The translations under genes and the position numbers were made by a program. A DNA stretch of 59,725 nt from Bacteroidales bacterium. GTDB lineage: Bacteria; Bacteroidota; Bacteroidia; Bacteroidales; P3. Below, in pieces: positions 1-8,558 of this stretch. Position 1 is the stretch's first letter. Each line of letters begins with the position of its first letter. Below the pieces are notes generated by a model. It worked only from the letters and a program-made list of their open reading frames with translations, made no database searches and was not told the DNA's origin. The stretch is taken from positions 1 to 59,725 of the forward strand of contig JAKSMS010000004.1 of assembly GCA_024400415.1 (NCBI GenBank). Reading direction: 5' to 3'.

Positions 1-1
1 G

Positions 2-82
2 AATAAAGGGTTCTATGCCATCTTTAGGTCAAAAAATGAATTTATAGAACCCACCAAAAATATGAACACAACAAAAAGATAA
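2..82 (+). CDS. Possible 3' end of an upstream gene (partial)
   Basis: One frame is open from base 2 to a TAA at 80-82 and would encode the last 26 residues of a protein. Another frame runs to a TAG at 45-47. The open frame ends 5 nt before ftsY, which would suit an operon, but the stretch is too short to recognise and no family motif is visible. It may simply be spacer. Confidence 0.2.
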   Translation, partial: NKGFYAIFRSKNEFIEPTKNMNTTKR

Positions 83-87
83 TAACG

Positions 88-1050
88 ATGGGTATTTTTT
101 CTATTTTCAGCAAAAAGACAAAAGAGCAAGAGAAAGAGACTCTTGATCAGGGTTTGACTAAGACCAAAGAAACCTTTTTCTCCAAACTATCCAAAAGTAT
201 TCTTGGCAAGACCACCATCGACGACGAGGTCCTCGATAGCCTTGAGGAAACCCTCGTCACTTCTGATGTCGGAGTAGAGACCACGCTTAAGATTATCGCA
301 AACATCCAAGAGCGTGTTAAACGCGACAAATACCTCGGCACCAGCCAACTCAACAACATCCTCAAGGAGGAAATCTCCGCTCTACTCAAACAGACCAACA
401 ACCAATTCCCCGAAGATTTCGACTCCCCCATGCCTAAAAAGCCCTACGTGATCCTTGTCGTGGGAGTCAACGGCGTAGGCAAGACTACCACAATAGGCAA
501 GCTTGCATACCAATACAAGATGGCCGGTAAGAAGGTCATGCTCGGAGCCTCCGACACCTTCCGTGCCGCAGCCGTAGAACAGCTCCAGATTTGGGCCGAC
601 CGCGTAGAGGTGCCTATCGTACAGCAGGGCATGAATGCCGACCCAGCATCCGTAGCCTACGACACCCTTCAGTCCGCTCTCGCTAAGGATATCGACGTCG
701 TAATCATCGACACCGCAGGACGCTTACACAACAAGATCGGCCTCATGAACGAACTCACCAAGATCAAAAAGGTCATGCAGAAACTCGTCCCCGATGCTCC
801 ACACGAAGTGCTCCTCGTTCTCGATGCCTCCACTGGCCAGAATGCCATCGAACAGGCACGCCAGTTCACCGCTGCCACCGAGGTCAACGCCTTGGCTCTT
901 ACCAAGCTCGACGGCACAGCCAAGGGCGGCGTCATTATCGGCATCTCCGACCAATTCAAGATACCCGTTCGCTATATCGGACTCGGCGAGCAGATGACGG
1001 ATCTCCAACGTTTCCACGCCGAAGATTTCGTTGACTCCCTGTTCAAATAA
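88..1050 (+). CDS. ftsY: Signal recognition particle receptor FtsY
   Basis: SRP receptor GTPase (320 aa) that docks SRP-ribosome-nascent chain complexes at the inner membrane and hands them to SecYEG. The helical N domain (about 25-100) is followed by the G domain: P-loop GVNGVGKTT at 126-134, DTFRAAA at 156-162, DTAGR at 208-212, TKLDG at 272-276, then the GGVIIGI closing loop. The long acidic A domain of the E. coli protein is absent, leaving only about 20 charged residues, as is usual for short FtsY forms. The ATG follows a taataacg spacer without a strong Shine-Dalgarno, normal for this phylum. rimO starts 35 nt downstream and the two are probably co-transcribed up to the terminator at 2413. 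Confidence 0.97.
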   Translation: MGIFSIFSKKTKEQEKETLDQGLTKTKETFFSKLSKSILGKTTIDDEVLDSLEETLVTSDVGVETTLKIIANIQERVKRDKYLGTSQLNNILKEEISALLKQTNNQFPEDFDSPMPKKPYVILVVGVNGVGKTTTIGKLAYQYKMAGKKVMLGASDTFRAAAVEQLQIWADRVEVPIVQQGMNADPASVAYDTLQSALAKDIDVVIIDTAGRLHNKIGLMNELTKIKKVMQKLVPDAPHEVLLVLDASTGQNAIEQARQFTAATEVNALALTKLDGTAKGGVIIGISDQFKIPVRYIGLGEQMTDLQRFHAEDFVDSLFK

Positions 1051-1085
1051 AAAAAAACGCCTACTCATACTAATCCACAACTATC

Positions 1086-2390
1086 ATGAAAGTCAATATC
1101 ATCACGCTAGGATGCTCCAAAAATACGGCCGACTCTGAGCATGTGGCTGGCAATCTACGCCAAGCCGGACTCCAAGTCACTTTCGACTCAGCACGCACCG
1201 ATGCCGACATCATCGTGGTAAACACCTGCGGATTTATCGGCGACGCAAAAGAAGAATCGGTCAACACCCTTCTCGAACAGGTCGAGATCAAGATGCGAGG
1301 CCGCAAGAAGCGCCACCTTATTGCCGTCGGATGCCTCATTGAACGCTACAAAGAGGAGCTTCGCAAGGAAATACCCGAAATCGACGCTTTCTATGGCGTT
1401 CATGAATGGAACCAACTCTGCCAAGATATCATCTCACTCTACAATAGCACCCGTCTCAAAATCGACAACTTTGAGCATACGCGCCTACACTCCACCCCAC
1501 GCCACTACGCCTACCTCAAGATAGCTGAAGGCTGCAATCGCCGTTGCAGCTATTGCGCCATTCCGCTCATCCGCGGCGCTCACATCTCCCGCCCCATCGA
1601 AGCGATTGTATCAGAAGCCAAACAGATGGTGGCCGATGGCGCAAAAGAGCTCATCGTCATTGCCCAAGACACCACCTATTACGGTCTTGACCTCTATGGC
1701 GAACGCCGACTCGGAGACCTCCTTCGACAGCTAGCAGAGCAAAGTGGTGCCGAATGGATCCGACTCCACTATACCTACCCAACATCCTTCCCGCAGGATG
1801 CTATCGAGGTTATGAAGCAATACCCCAACATCTGCAACTACATCGACATACCTCTCCAGCACATCAACAGCCGCATCCTCCAGTCTATGCAGCGCGGCAT
1901 CGACCGTCAAGGCACCATCGACCTCCTCAATAAATTCCGAGAGATGATGCCCGATGTCGCCATCCGCACCACCTTCATAGCCGGCTACCCTACTGAGACC
2001 GAAGAAGAATTCGAGGAGCTAAAGGCATTTGTCAAAGAGGCTCGTTTCGACCGAATGGGAGTGTTTCCCTACTCTCCCGAAGAAGGCACCGCTGCCGAAC
2101 AGATTGGCGACGACGTCCCCGACGAAGAAAAACAGCGTCGCGTTTCTGAACTAATGGCTATCCAAGAACAGATATCCCTCGAAAAAAACGAAGCCAAGGT
2201 TGGGCGCACCTATAAAGTCATCCTCGACCGCATCGAAGACAACTACTACATCGGACGTACCGAATACGACTCTCCCGAAGTCGACGACGAGGTACTCATC
2301 CCAGCCACCTCACCCCTAAAGATTGGGGCATTCTATGAGGTGACTATCACTTCAGCCCTCGAAAACGACCTCTACGGCGAACTCCGATAG
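1086..2390 (+). CDS. rimO: Ribosomal protein S12 methylthiotransferase RimO
   Basis: Radical-SAM enzyme (434 aa) that methylthiolates the conserved aspartate of ribosomal protein S12. The N-terminal UPF0004 domain has the three cysteines for the auxiliary [4Fe-4S] cluster at C10, C48 and C82. The radical-SAM motif CxxxCxxC is at C150, C154 and C157 (EGCNRRCSYCAIP). The last 65 or so residues form a TRAM RNA-binding domain. The N-terminal LGCSKNTADSE and the HYAYLKIAEGC context favour RimO over the related MiaB. It sits 35 nt after ftsY, a common Bacteroidales pairing, and ends just before a strong terminator. Complete, with no anomalies. Confidence 0.96.
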   Translation: MKVNIITLGCSKNTADSEHVAGNLRQAGLQVTFDSARTDADIIVVNTCGFIGDAKEESVNTLLEQVEIKMRGRKKRHLIAVGCLIERYKEELRKEIPEIDAFYGVHEWNQLCQDIISLYNSTRLKIDNFEHTRLHSTPRHYAYLKIAEGCNRRCSYCAIPLIRGAHISRPIEAIVSEAKQMVADGAKELIVIAQDTTYYGLDLYGERRLGDLLRQLAEQSGAEWIRLHYTYPTSFPQDAIEVMKQYPNICNYIDIPLQHINSRILQSMQRGIDRQGTIDLLNKFREMMPDVAIRTTFIAGYPTETEEEFEELKAFVKEARFDRMGVFPYSPEEGTAAEQIGDDVPDEEKQRRVSELMAIQEQISLEKNEAKVGRTYKVILDRIEDNYYIGRTEYDSPEVDDEVLIPATSPLKIGAFYEVTITSALENDLYGELR

Positions 2391-2410
2391 ACGAAAGACC
2401 TATAGATACA

Positions 2411-2447
2411 ACGACAGACCCAGTATGAGGGTCTGTCGCTCTTTTTA
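2411..2447 (+). terminator. Rho-independent terminator after rimO
   Basis: A 9-bp perfect stem GACAGACCC/GGGTCTGTC with a 7-nt loop (2413-2437) is followed by gctcttttta. It ends the ftsY-rimO transcript. Confidence 0.85.
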
Positions 2448-2546
2448 TAGAGTATCTCCAAACCAATAAAACAACATTCTGAACAAATATTACTCCACGC
2501 TGGCCACGCTCAAATCACTATAAGCAATAAAAAATATAGAAATAAT

Positions 2547-2577
2547 TTTGCCAATCCGAAAAATATTAGTATCTTTG
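2547..2577 (+). promoter_or_regulatory. Promoter for DUF177-rpmF
   Basis: Bacteroidetes-type promoter: TTTG at 2547-2550, exactly 19 nt, then TATCTTTG at 2570-2577. Transcription should start near 2584, leaving a leader of about 15 nt before the ATG at 2600. Confidence 0.8.
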
Positions 2578-2599
2578 CAAACTTGTTAGAAGTGTGAAA

Positions 2600-3136
2600 A
2601 TGAACCGATACAAAGACACCGAAATACAATTCAGCGGGTTAAAATCAGGTAGTTACAACTACCACTATACCCTTAAAAAGGATTTTTTCGAGTCGATGGA
2701 AAACGAAATTTTGACCGATGGAAGGGTCGATTTCGAGGTAAAATTAGAGAAAACTGAACGAACTCTGATGTTCTATTTCACATTTTCCGGCCAGGTACTG
2801 ACCCAGTGCGATAGATGTTTAGGGGAGTTAGAGGTCAACGTGAGCGGTAACGAGATGCTCTGCGTCAAGTTCAGCGACACCGAGACTAGTGAAGAGGAAG
2901 ATGTGGTCTATTTGCCCGAAAAGGCATACTCGATAAACCTGGCACAATGGATGTACGAATATGTAGTAGTGGCCATGCCCATGCAGTGCGTACACCCAGA
3001 TGACGAGGATGGCAACCCGACCTGCGACCCCGAGATGCTCAAGTATCTCATCGACGAAGACCAGTTGCCCAGTGAAGAGGACGAGCCCACCACTGATCCG
3101 AGGTGGGATAAATTAAAAGAATTAAATAATAATTAA
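2600..3136 (+). CDS. YceD/DUF177 family protein
   Basis: DUF177 (YceD) protein of 178 aa, a family almost always encoded just before rpmF. In plants and some bacteria it is linked to 23S rRNA and large-subunit maturation. A QCDRC motif in the middle and a second MQC...TC pair further on could bind a metal. The C-terminus is strongly acidic. An in-frame GTG lies 6 nt upstream at 2594, but the ATG at 2600 is preferred. It is followed after 12 nt by rpmF, so the two form an operon driven by the promoter at 2547. The molecular role here is inferred from the family and the neighbour. Confidence 0.85.
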   Translation: MNRYKDTEIQFSGLKSGSYNYHYTLKKDFFESMENEILTDGRVDFEVKLEKTERTLMFYFTFSGQVLTQCDRCLGELEVNVSGNEMLCVKFSDTETSEEEDVVYLPEKAYSINLAQWMYEYVVVAMPMQCVHPDDEDGNPTCDPEMLKYLIDEDQLPSEEDEPTTDPRWDKLKELNNN

Positions 3137-3148
3137 AAAATAATAACT

Positions 3149-3334
3149 ATGCCACATCCGAAACACAGATTTTCTAAGACGAGAACTGCGAAGAGAAGAA
3201 CTCATGACAGCCTTAGCGCTGCCCAGCTGACCACCTGCAGCAACTGCGGTGCTCAGGTTATGTATCACCACGTATGCCCAGAATGCGGCTACTATCGTGG
3301 AAAACTCGCTATCGAAAAGAATACCGAGGCATAA
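3149..3334 (+). CDS. rpmF: 50S ribosomal protein L32
   Basis: Ribosomal protein bL32 (61 aa). The N-terminus is basic (MPHPKHRFSKTRTAKRR), followed by a zinc ribbon with TCSNC and CPEC pairs, i.e. the four-cysteine form. It lies 12 nt after the DUF177 gene and is closed by the terminator at 3357. In many Bacteroidales fabH follows; here a cobalamin riboswitch locus comes next instead. Confidence 0.97.
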   Translation: MPHPKHRFSKTRTAKRRTHDSLSAAQLTTCSNCGAQVMYHHVCPECGYYRGKLAIEKNTEA

Positions 3335-3356
3335 CCCGCTTCTCTCACAGAGACAC

Positions 3357-3391
3357 AAAAAACGGCCCATCTCAGATAGGCCGTTTTTTTT
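3357..3391 (+). terminator. Terminator after rpmF
   Basis: Stem AACGGCC/GGCCGTT with an 11-nt loop, directly followed by eight T residues (3361-3391). Confidence 0.9.
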
Positions 3392-3449
3392 ATTTCAAAG
3401 CACCATCTGCGCCCCAAGCAAACTCTCTCTAAAAAAAATCAGTATTTTT

Positions 3450-3480
3450 TTTGCGGTTTCAAAAAAAAATCGTAATTTTG
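3450..3480 (+). promoter_or_regulatory. Promoter of the cobalamin locus
   Basis: TTTG at 3450-3453, 19 nt, then TAATTTTG at 3473-3480. It lies just upstream of the riboswitch, so RNA starting near 3487 would include the whole aptamer. Confidence 0.75.
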
Positions 3481-3529
3481 CATCCGATTTGGTCGTTCTA
3501 TTTCGCATAGTGAGAACACATCAACACAC

Positions 3530-3715
3530 TAAGAAATAGAGCGTTAAAAGGGAAATAGGTGCAAATCCTATACTGTCCCGCAGCTGTGAGATTTCATAAA
3601 ATCCATGATCCACACCCCAAATCCAAAAAGCCACTGTATGGTGTCAAGCCATATGGGAAGGCCTGGATCAAGGAGAAATCAAGTCAGAAGACCTGCCTAA
3701 TCAAGTAATTTGTAA
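3530..3715 (+). ncRNA. Cobalamin (B12) riboswitch
   Basis: The conserved core is plain: GGGAAATAGGTGCAAATCC at 3550-3568, then the CCCGCAGCTGTGA segment at 3577-3589, and the B12 box GTCAGAAGACCTGCCT at 3683-3698. The arms between 3590 and 3680 fold into the variable P6-P8 region. It sits between a promoter and ORFs for a small exported peptide and a BtuG-like lipoprotein. Adenosylcobalamin or a related corrinoid should therefore repress the locus. The outer boundaries are approximate. Confidence 0.93.
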
Positions 3716-3739
3716 ATCCTCGAGGAAAGGATAAAAATT

Positions 3740-3940
3740 ATGAGAGATAGACTGAATGTTATAATGTTTTTGTGTTCGCTGTTGTCGACACCGGTTTTGG
3801 CCCAAAGCCAAGACACGGTGGGGCATCAGACGAGTTTCATCATTTCCTCATTCCGTCTATCTCTCGGCATCCCACTATTCTATTTCCCAATCTTAGGCCG
3901 TCCCAGACAAGTCGACCTCCAAAAACCATTCCTATCATGA
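3740..3940 (+). CDS. Small exported ORF in the btuB position
   Basis: A 66-codon ORF directly after the riboswitch, preceded by a purine-rich aggaaagga. Residues 1-22 form a convincing signal peptide ending in LAQ, followed by SQDTVGHQ and then about 35 residues without recognisable features. Its TGA overlaps the ATG of the BtuG-like gene (ATGA at 3937-3940), so translation may be coupled. In Bacteroides B12 loci this place is normally held by btuB, a TonB-dependent receptor of about 600-700 residues. The ORF may be what is left of btuB after an internal deletion, or a leader peptide that couples ribosomes into the lipoprotein gene. No plug or barrel motif survives, so this is inference. Confidence 0.5.
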   Translation: MRDRLNVIMFLCSLLSTPVLAQSQDTVGHQTSFIISSFRLSLGIPLFYFPILGRPRQVDLQKPFLS

Positions 3941-4998
3941 ATCATTATTCTCGTATCATTATAGCCTTCAGCAGCCTCGTCGCCTTGCTCTTCTCTGCTT
4001 GCACCAAAGAGCCTGATCCAACCACCACCGACGACCCCTCCAACCACTACGACCTCCTCGTACTCAACGAAGGACTTTGGGGCACCAATGATGGCAGCAT
4101 ATCCGCCATCAACACCGCCGAGGGCACAGTGGCCGCCGACCTCTTCTCTTCTGCCAACGGACGCGGCCTTGGCGATCTGGCACAAGACGCCGCGCGCTAC
4201 GGCAACAAACTCTACGTGGTGGTCTTTGGAAGCAACACCCTCGAGGTCTGCAACCCTTCCACACTCTCCAGCATCCGACAAATCAGCTTCGCAGGCCGAA
4301 GTCCTCGCTATATCGTCTTCCATGAGGACAAGGCCTACGTTAGCTGCTATAATAAATATATCTACCAAGTCGACACAGCCTCGCTCACCATCGTCGACAG
4401 CTGCCGTCTGTCCGGCATGCAGCCCGAAACCATGTGCATCCTCGGCACCAAACTCTACGTGGTCAATTCCTGGCAATACGACGCCAACGGCTCCCCTGAG
4501 TACGACAACACACTCTCCGTCGTCGACCTCGTATCATTCCAAGAAGAGCGCAAGATTACCGTAGGCCTCAACCCATTCAAAGTCATGCCCGTAGACAACA
4601 GCCACCTACTCGTTGGATACGCTGGCAACTATGGAAGCCAACCCTCCGGTGTCGAAATCATCAACCTCGCCGACGACTCTCGTACCGACCTCAACACACC
4701 AGCCTCAGGATTTGATATCTGCAACGGATACCTCTACACCTACTCCTTTAGCTACACCACCGGCCAAGCCGAATATTGGAAGACCGACCTTTCCACCCTC
4801 AGCAAGACCCAGCTGCCCATCGGATCTGGAGTCAAGACCGCCTACGGCATCAAGGTAGACCCAGCCACTGGCGACATCTACCTCACCGATTCCCAGCAGT
4901 TCCGTTCCAATGGCGACGTACGATGCTATTCCGCCTCCGGCACCCTCAAGTGGATCCTCGAGGTGGGCAAGGGACCCAGCAAAGTTATCATTCTTTAA
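3937..4998 (+). CDS. BtuG-like surface beta-propeller lipoprotein
   Basis: Predicted lipoprotein of 353 aa. The signal peptide ends in LLFSAC with the acylated cysteine at residue 21, followed by an acidic and threonine-rich linker. The body is a run of YVVVFGSNTLEV/IYQVDTASLTIVD-type blades, i.e. a YncE/DUF5074-like seven-bladed propeller. BtuG proteins of gut Bacteroides have this architecture; they capture cobalamin at the cell surface and pass it to BtuB. Position directly under a cobalamin riboswitch supports that assignment more than sequence alone. The ATG at 3937 is chosen because it gives a proper lipoprotein signal; a longer in-frame ORF begins upstream at 3772 but overlaps the small ORF and destroys the signal peptide. 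Confidence 0.75.
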   Translation: MNHYSRIIIAFSSLVALLFSACTKEPDPTTTDDPSNHYDLLVLNEGLWGTNDGSISAINTAEGTVAADLFSSANGRGLGDLAQDAARYGNKLYVVVFGSNTLEVCNPSTLSSIRQISFAGRSPRYIVFHEDKAYVSCYNKYIYQVDTASLTIVDSCRLSGMQPETMCILGTKLYVVNSWQYDANGSPEYDNTLSVVDLVSFQEERKITVGLNPFKVMPVDNSHLLVGYAGNYGSQPSGVEIINLADDSRTDLNTPASGFDICNGYLYTYSFSYTTGQAEYWKTDLSTLSKTQLPIGSGVKTAYGIKVDPATGDIYLTDSQQFRSNGDVRCYSASGTLKWILEVGKGPSKVIIL

Positions 4999-5031
4999 AC
5001 AAACATAAAAAACAAATAAAACTATAAATTG

Positions 5032-8000
5032 ATGAAAAGATTCTTATCATTTCTCTTGGGATTGATCCTAGCAGTCAACGTCTTCGCTCAGGTCAATCCT
5101 GCCGACCCGAGCAGTCAGTGCTACACCGGCCCTCGCGCTCAGGCCAAGACCACCACTGTCACCGCTTCCGATATCCAATATTGGATTGGAACCGGATCCA
5201 ACTCCGCTATCCTTGTAGTATCTTGGGCACCCACTGGCACCCCTAACTTCGCTTGGGGATTCCATTGGAATGGCACCATTACCGCCGACGCCATGATGGA
5301 CTCCATCGCCGAGGCCGACAGCCGCCTCTCTATCAACAACGGCGGTTCCACCGGCGGATTCGTTGACGAAATTGCCTATACCGACAACAACTACACCCTA
5401 TCCGGCCAGATTACAGGCGGTGGAGCAGGATACTGGATGTATGCTGCCAACAACGCATACGCCCCAGTAGGCATCTCCGGCTGGGACCTTCAGGACGGCG
5501 ACGTCATCGAATGGGCCTACACCGTTGACTGGTCAAACATGTACCCCCCCATCGTAGTCACCCCAGCCACCAACCCTAACGCCGGGACCAACCCTCCTTC
5601 AACCACTCCCGTTGATGCCACCATCGCCGAGTCCGACATCCTCTATTGGGTAGGCTCCGGCTCCAATTCTGCACGTTTCATCGTCAACTGGGCCGACACC
5701 TGTCTCGCGTGGGGCTACCACTTCAATGGCTCCAGCGTCAACCTCATCAACCTCATGGACAGCATCTCCGCTGCCGACCCACGCTTCAGCTACCACCTCG
5801 ACTGGGGCTTTGTGGATTCGATCAACTATGTTGAGAATGGCCGCACCTTCGCCGTGACGCCCAACCATTACTTCTCCATCAACAAGAATGGTGTCTACAC
5901 TGAAATGAGTGCCGATATAGTATCCGTTGCTAACGGTGAATACATCAAGTTCGGTGACGAGACCGTCAGCACTTGGCTCGACTCCACCTGGTATGGATCC
6001 TACTGGGCTCCAACCAACATGGTCTGGGAGGCACCTGTACACCCCGTGAGTGTGCCTGCCGTCATCGATGACCCTGACACCATCCAGGCTGTCGAGGCTG
6101 ACATCGCCGAGTCCGACATCCTCTATTGGGTAGGCACCGGATCCAACTCCGCTCGCCTTATCATCAACTGGGCCGATCCCGACACCGCACTCGCCTGGGG
6201 CTACCATTTCAACTCCGACAGCGTAAGCGTAAGCCAGATGCTTTCCGACATCGCTGCCGCCGACCCACGCCTCACCAAGAACGAAGCCAACTCCTTTGTC
6301 CTCGACCTCATCTTCACCGACGGCGCCACCACACTCCAGGGACTCGACAACAGCTACTGGATGTACAACGTCAACGGAGAATATGCCCCAGACTACATGA
6401 ACAACATCTACCTCCACAACGGCGACATGGCCAAGTTCGGCGACATGGAGTCGGCCACCGTCCTCACTTGGGATTATGGCTATCCTGCCACCTTCGTTTG
6501 GGAGCACGCAGTAACCCCAGTACCCGTTCCTACCATTATCACCCCAGAAGCTGCTGAGGCCGACATCGCCGAGTCCGACATCCTCTATTGGGTAGGCACC
6601 GGATCCAACTCCGCTCGCCTTATCATCAACTGGGCCGATCCCGACACCGCACTCGCCTGGGGCTACCATTTCAACTCCGACAGCGTAAGCGTAAGCCAGA
6701 TGCTTTCCGACATCGCTGCCGCCGACCCACGCCTCACCAAGAACGAAGCCAACTCCTTTGTCCTCGACCTCATCTTCACCGACGGCGCCACCACACTCCA
6801 GGGACTCGACAACAGCTACTGGATGTACAACGTCAACGGAGAATATGCCCCAGACTACATGAACAACATCTACCTCCACAACGGCGACATGGCCAAGTTC
6901 GGCGACATGGAGTCGGCCACCGTCCTCACTTGGGATTATGGCTATCCTGCCACCTTCGTTTGGGAGCACGCAGTAACCCCAGTACCCGTTCCTTCCAATA
7001 TCGCTCCAGAACCTGAAGAGGCCACCATCGCCGAGTCCGACATCCTCTTCTGGATCGGACAAGGCATCCACAACTACACCCTCATCGTCAACTGGGCCGA
7101 CACCGCACTTGCTTGGGGCTACCGCTCCTACATCGACTCCGTTTCCGTCAAGGAGGTTATGGACCAAGTCATGGTCAACGACCCACGCTTCAGCTACGTG
7201 GCCGCCGGCGGTTTCGTCAATGACATCTATTTCGTAGAGAACGGCGACACCCTCGCCATCACCCCTGGCCAGTACTGGAGCTACAACGTCAACGGCAATG
7301 CCGCACAGAACCTCTACACCACCCAATACCTCCACGACCACGACATGGCCAAGTGGGGCGACCCATCCGTAGCCACCGTCATCGACTCTGCCGAGTGGGG
7401 CGGCGTATGGTATCCTACCGAGCAGGTTTGGACCATGACCGTACATCCAGCCAGCGCTGCTGAGCCCGAGCACGGCCCATTCTGCGGCGCAGTAGGCAGC
7501 GAAGGCTGCAATGCCATCCCTGCCACCTCCAGTCAGATCGTAGCATGGGCTTCAGCCTGCACCCTCGACCTCGGCTATCAGAACATCGCCACCCAAGGTC
7601 CTCGCGTATCCTACGGCGAAGCCGCTGACGCCACCGGCGCCTGCGACACCGTCGACAACCTCTCCGTAGTATCCCTCGGCGACGGCGGTTCTGCCACCCT
7701 CACCTTCCAGGGCCACATCTACAACGGCGACGGTCCCGACTTCGCAGTTTACGAGAACGGCTTCGGCGACAGCTTCCTCGAGCTGGCCTTCGTAGAAGTA
7801 TCCTCCGACGGCGAGCACTTCGTCCGCTTCCCTGCCACCTCCCTCACCCAGACCATCGTCCAGGTTGGCGGCATCGGCACCCTCGACCCCACCAATATCA
7901 ACAACCTCGCCGGCAAATACCGTCACGGTTGGGGCACCCCATTCGACCTCGACGAGCTCCGCGATAGCGCCAACCTCGACATCAACCACATCACCCATGT

Positions 8001-8391
8001 GCGTATCGTCGACGTAGTAGGCTCCATCGATCCTCAATACGCCACCTACGACGCCTTCGGCCATATCGTCAACGACCCATGGCCTACTGAGAGCTACTCT
8101 AGCGGATTCGACCTCGACGGCATAGCCGTGATGCACCTCTCCAACGACACCGAGGACATCACCCTCGCCGAGGCAGAGCTCAGCCTCTATCCTAACCCAG
8201 CCGCCAGCAGCGTCCGCATCACCTATGGCAACGGCGAACCCTTCAACGCCTCCATCTACGACCTCTCCGGCCGACTGATGCTCCAGGCACAAGGCAGCGG
8301 CAGCACCGTAGTTAGCCTCAGCTCACTCAGCAACGGCGTCTACATGATCCGCATCCACGACCAAGTCACAAAACTCGTCGTACGCCACTAA
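5032..8391 (+). CDS. Repeat-containing T9SS surface protein of the B12 locus
   Basis: Secreted protein of 1119 aa. Signal peptide 1-20 (FLLGLILAVNVFAQ) is followed by five copies of a module of about 150 residues built round a SDIxYWVGxGSNxARxIxNWAD core and an LAWGYHF strand. Modules three and four (6103-6531 and 6565-6993) appear identical at DNA level. A cysteine-containing jelly-roll-like domain follows (about 815-1030, GDGPDFAVYENGF...VEVSSDGEHFVRF). The C-terminus is a T9SS sorting domain (SLYPNPAASSVRI ... LVVRH). It lies 33 nt after the BtuG-like gene, so it is probably under the same riboswitch and may take part in corrinoid capture; that role is inferred. A TTG lies immediately before the chosen ATG. 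The coding strand is very C-rich at third positions. Confidence 0.8.
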   Translation: MKRFLSFLLGLILAVNVFAQVNPADPSSQCYTGPRAQAKTTTVTASDIQYWIGTGSNSAILVVSWAPTGTPNFAWGFHWNGTITADAMMDSIAEADSRLSINNGGSTGGFVDEIAYTDNNYTLSGQITGGGAGYWMYAANNAYAPVGISGWDLQDGDVIEWAYTVDWSNMYPPIVVTPATNPNAGTNPPSTTPVDATIAESDILYWVGSGSNSARFIVNWADTCLAWGYHFNGSSVNLINLMDSISAADPRFSYHLDWGFVDSINYVENGRTFAVTPNHYFSINKNGVYTEMSADIVSVANGEYIKFGDETVSTWLDSTWYGSYWAPTNMVWEAPVHPVSVPAVIDDPDTIQAVEADIAESDILYWVGTGSNSARLIINWADPDTALAWGYHFNSDSVSVSQMLSDIAAADPRLTKNEANSFVLDLIFTDGATTLQGLDNSYWMYNVNGEYAPDYMNNIYLHNGDMAKFGDMESATVLTWDYGYPATFVWEHAVTPVPVPTIITPEAAEADIAESDILYWVGTGSNSARLIINWADPDTALAWGYHFNSDSVSVSQMLSDIAAADPRLTKNEANSFVLDLIFTDGATTLQGLDNSYWMYNVNGEYAPDYMNNIYLHNGDMAKFGDMESATVLTWDYGYPATFVWEHAVTPVPVPSNIAPEPEEATIAESDILFWIGQGIHNYTLIVNWADTALAWGYRSYIDSVSVKEVMDQVMVNDPRFSYVAAGGFVNDIYFVENGDTLAITPGQYWSYNVNGNAAQNLYTTQYLHDHDMAKWGDPSVATVIDSAEWGGVWYPTEQVWTMTVHPASAAEPEHGPFCGAVGSEGCNAIPATSSQIVAWASACTLDLGYQNIATQGPRVSYGEAADATGACDTVDNLSVVSLGDGGSATLTFQGHIYNGDGPDFAVYENGFGDSFLELAFVEVSSDGEHFVRFPATSLTQTIVQVGGIGTLDPTNINNLAGKYRHGWGTPFDLDELRDSANLDINHITHVRIVDVVGSIDPQYATYDAFGHIVNDPWPTESYSSGFDLDGIAVMHLSNDTEDITLAEAELSLYPNPAASSVRITYGNGEPFNASIYDLSGRLMLQAQGSGSTVVSLSSLSNGVYMIRIHDQVTKLVVRH
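6103..6993 (+). repeat. Perfect 462-bp internal tandem repeat
   Basis: Bases 6103-6531 and 6565-6993 match with a 462-bp period (154 codons) and no difference that I can see. This is a recent in-frame module duplication inside the T9SS protein gene. Confidence 0.9.
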
Positions 8392-8463
8392 GACGCACAC
8401 ACTATTACTCAAAGCATTATCAATAGGTTAAGTTCGGCCGATATCTATCGGCGCCGAACAACA

Positions 8464-8495
8464 AAAGGAGGCCCCCACGGCCTCCTTTATTTTTC
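8464..8495 (+). terminator. Terminator after the B12-locus surface protein
   Basis: Stem AAAGGAGGCC/GGCCTCCTTT with a short C-rich loop, then atttttc. Confidence 0.9.
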
Positions 8496-8558
8496 CCCAC
8501 ACACAATAAATAACGCCCACTGTGAGTTATTGACAGAAAATAAAACACATATCATACC

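Noticed and set aside
3772-3936. A longer N-terminus for the BtuG-like lipoprotein
   Set aside because: Starting at 3772 would put a 55-residue non-hydrophobic extension before the lipoprotein signal peptide and overlap the small exported ORF; the ATG at 3937 gives a proper signal.
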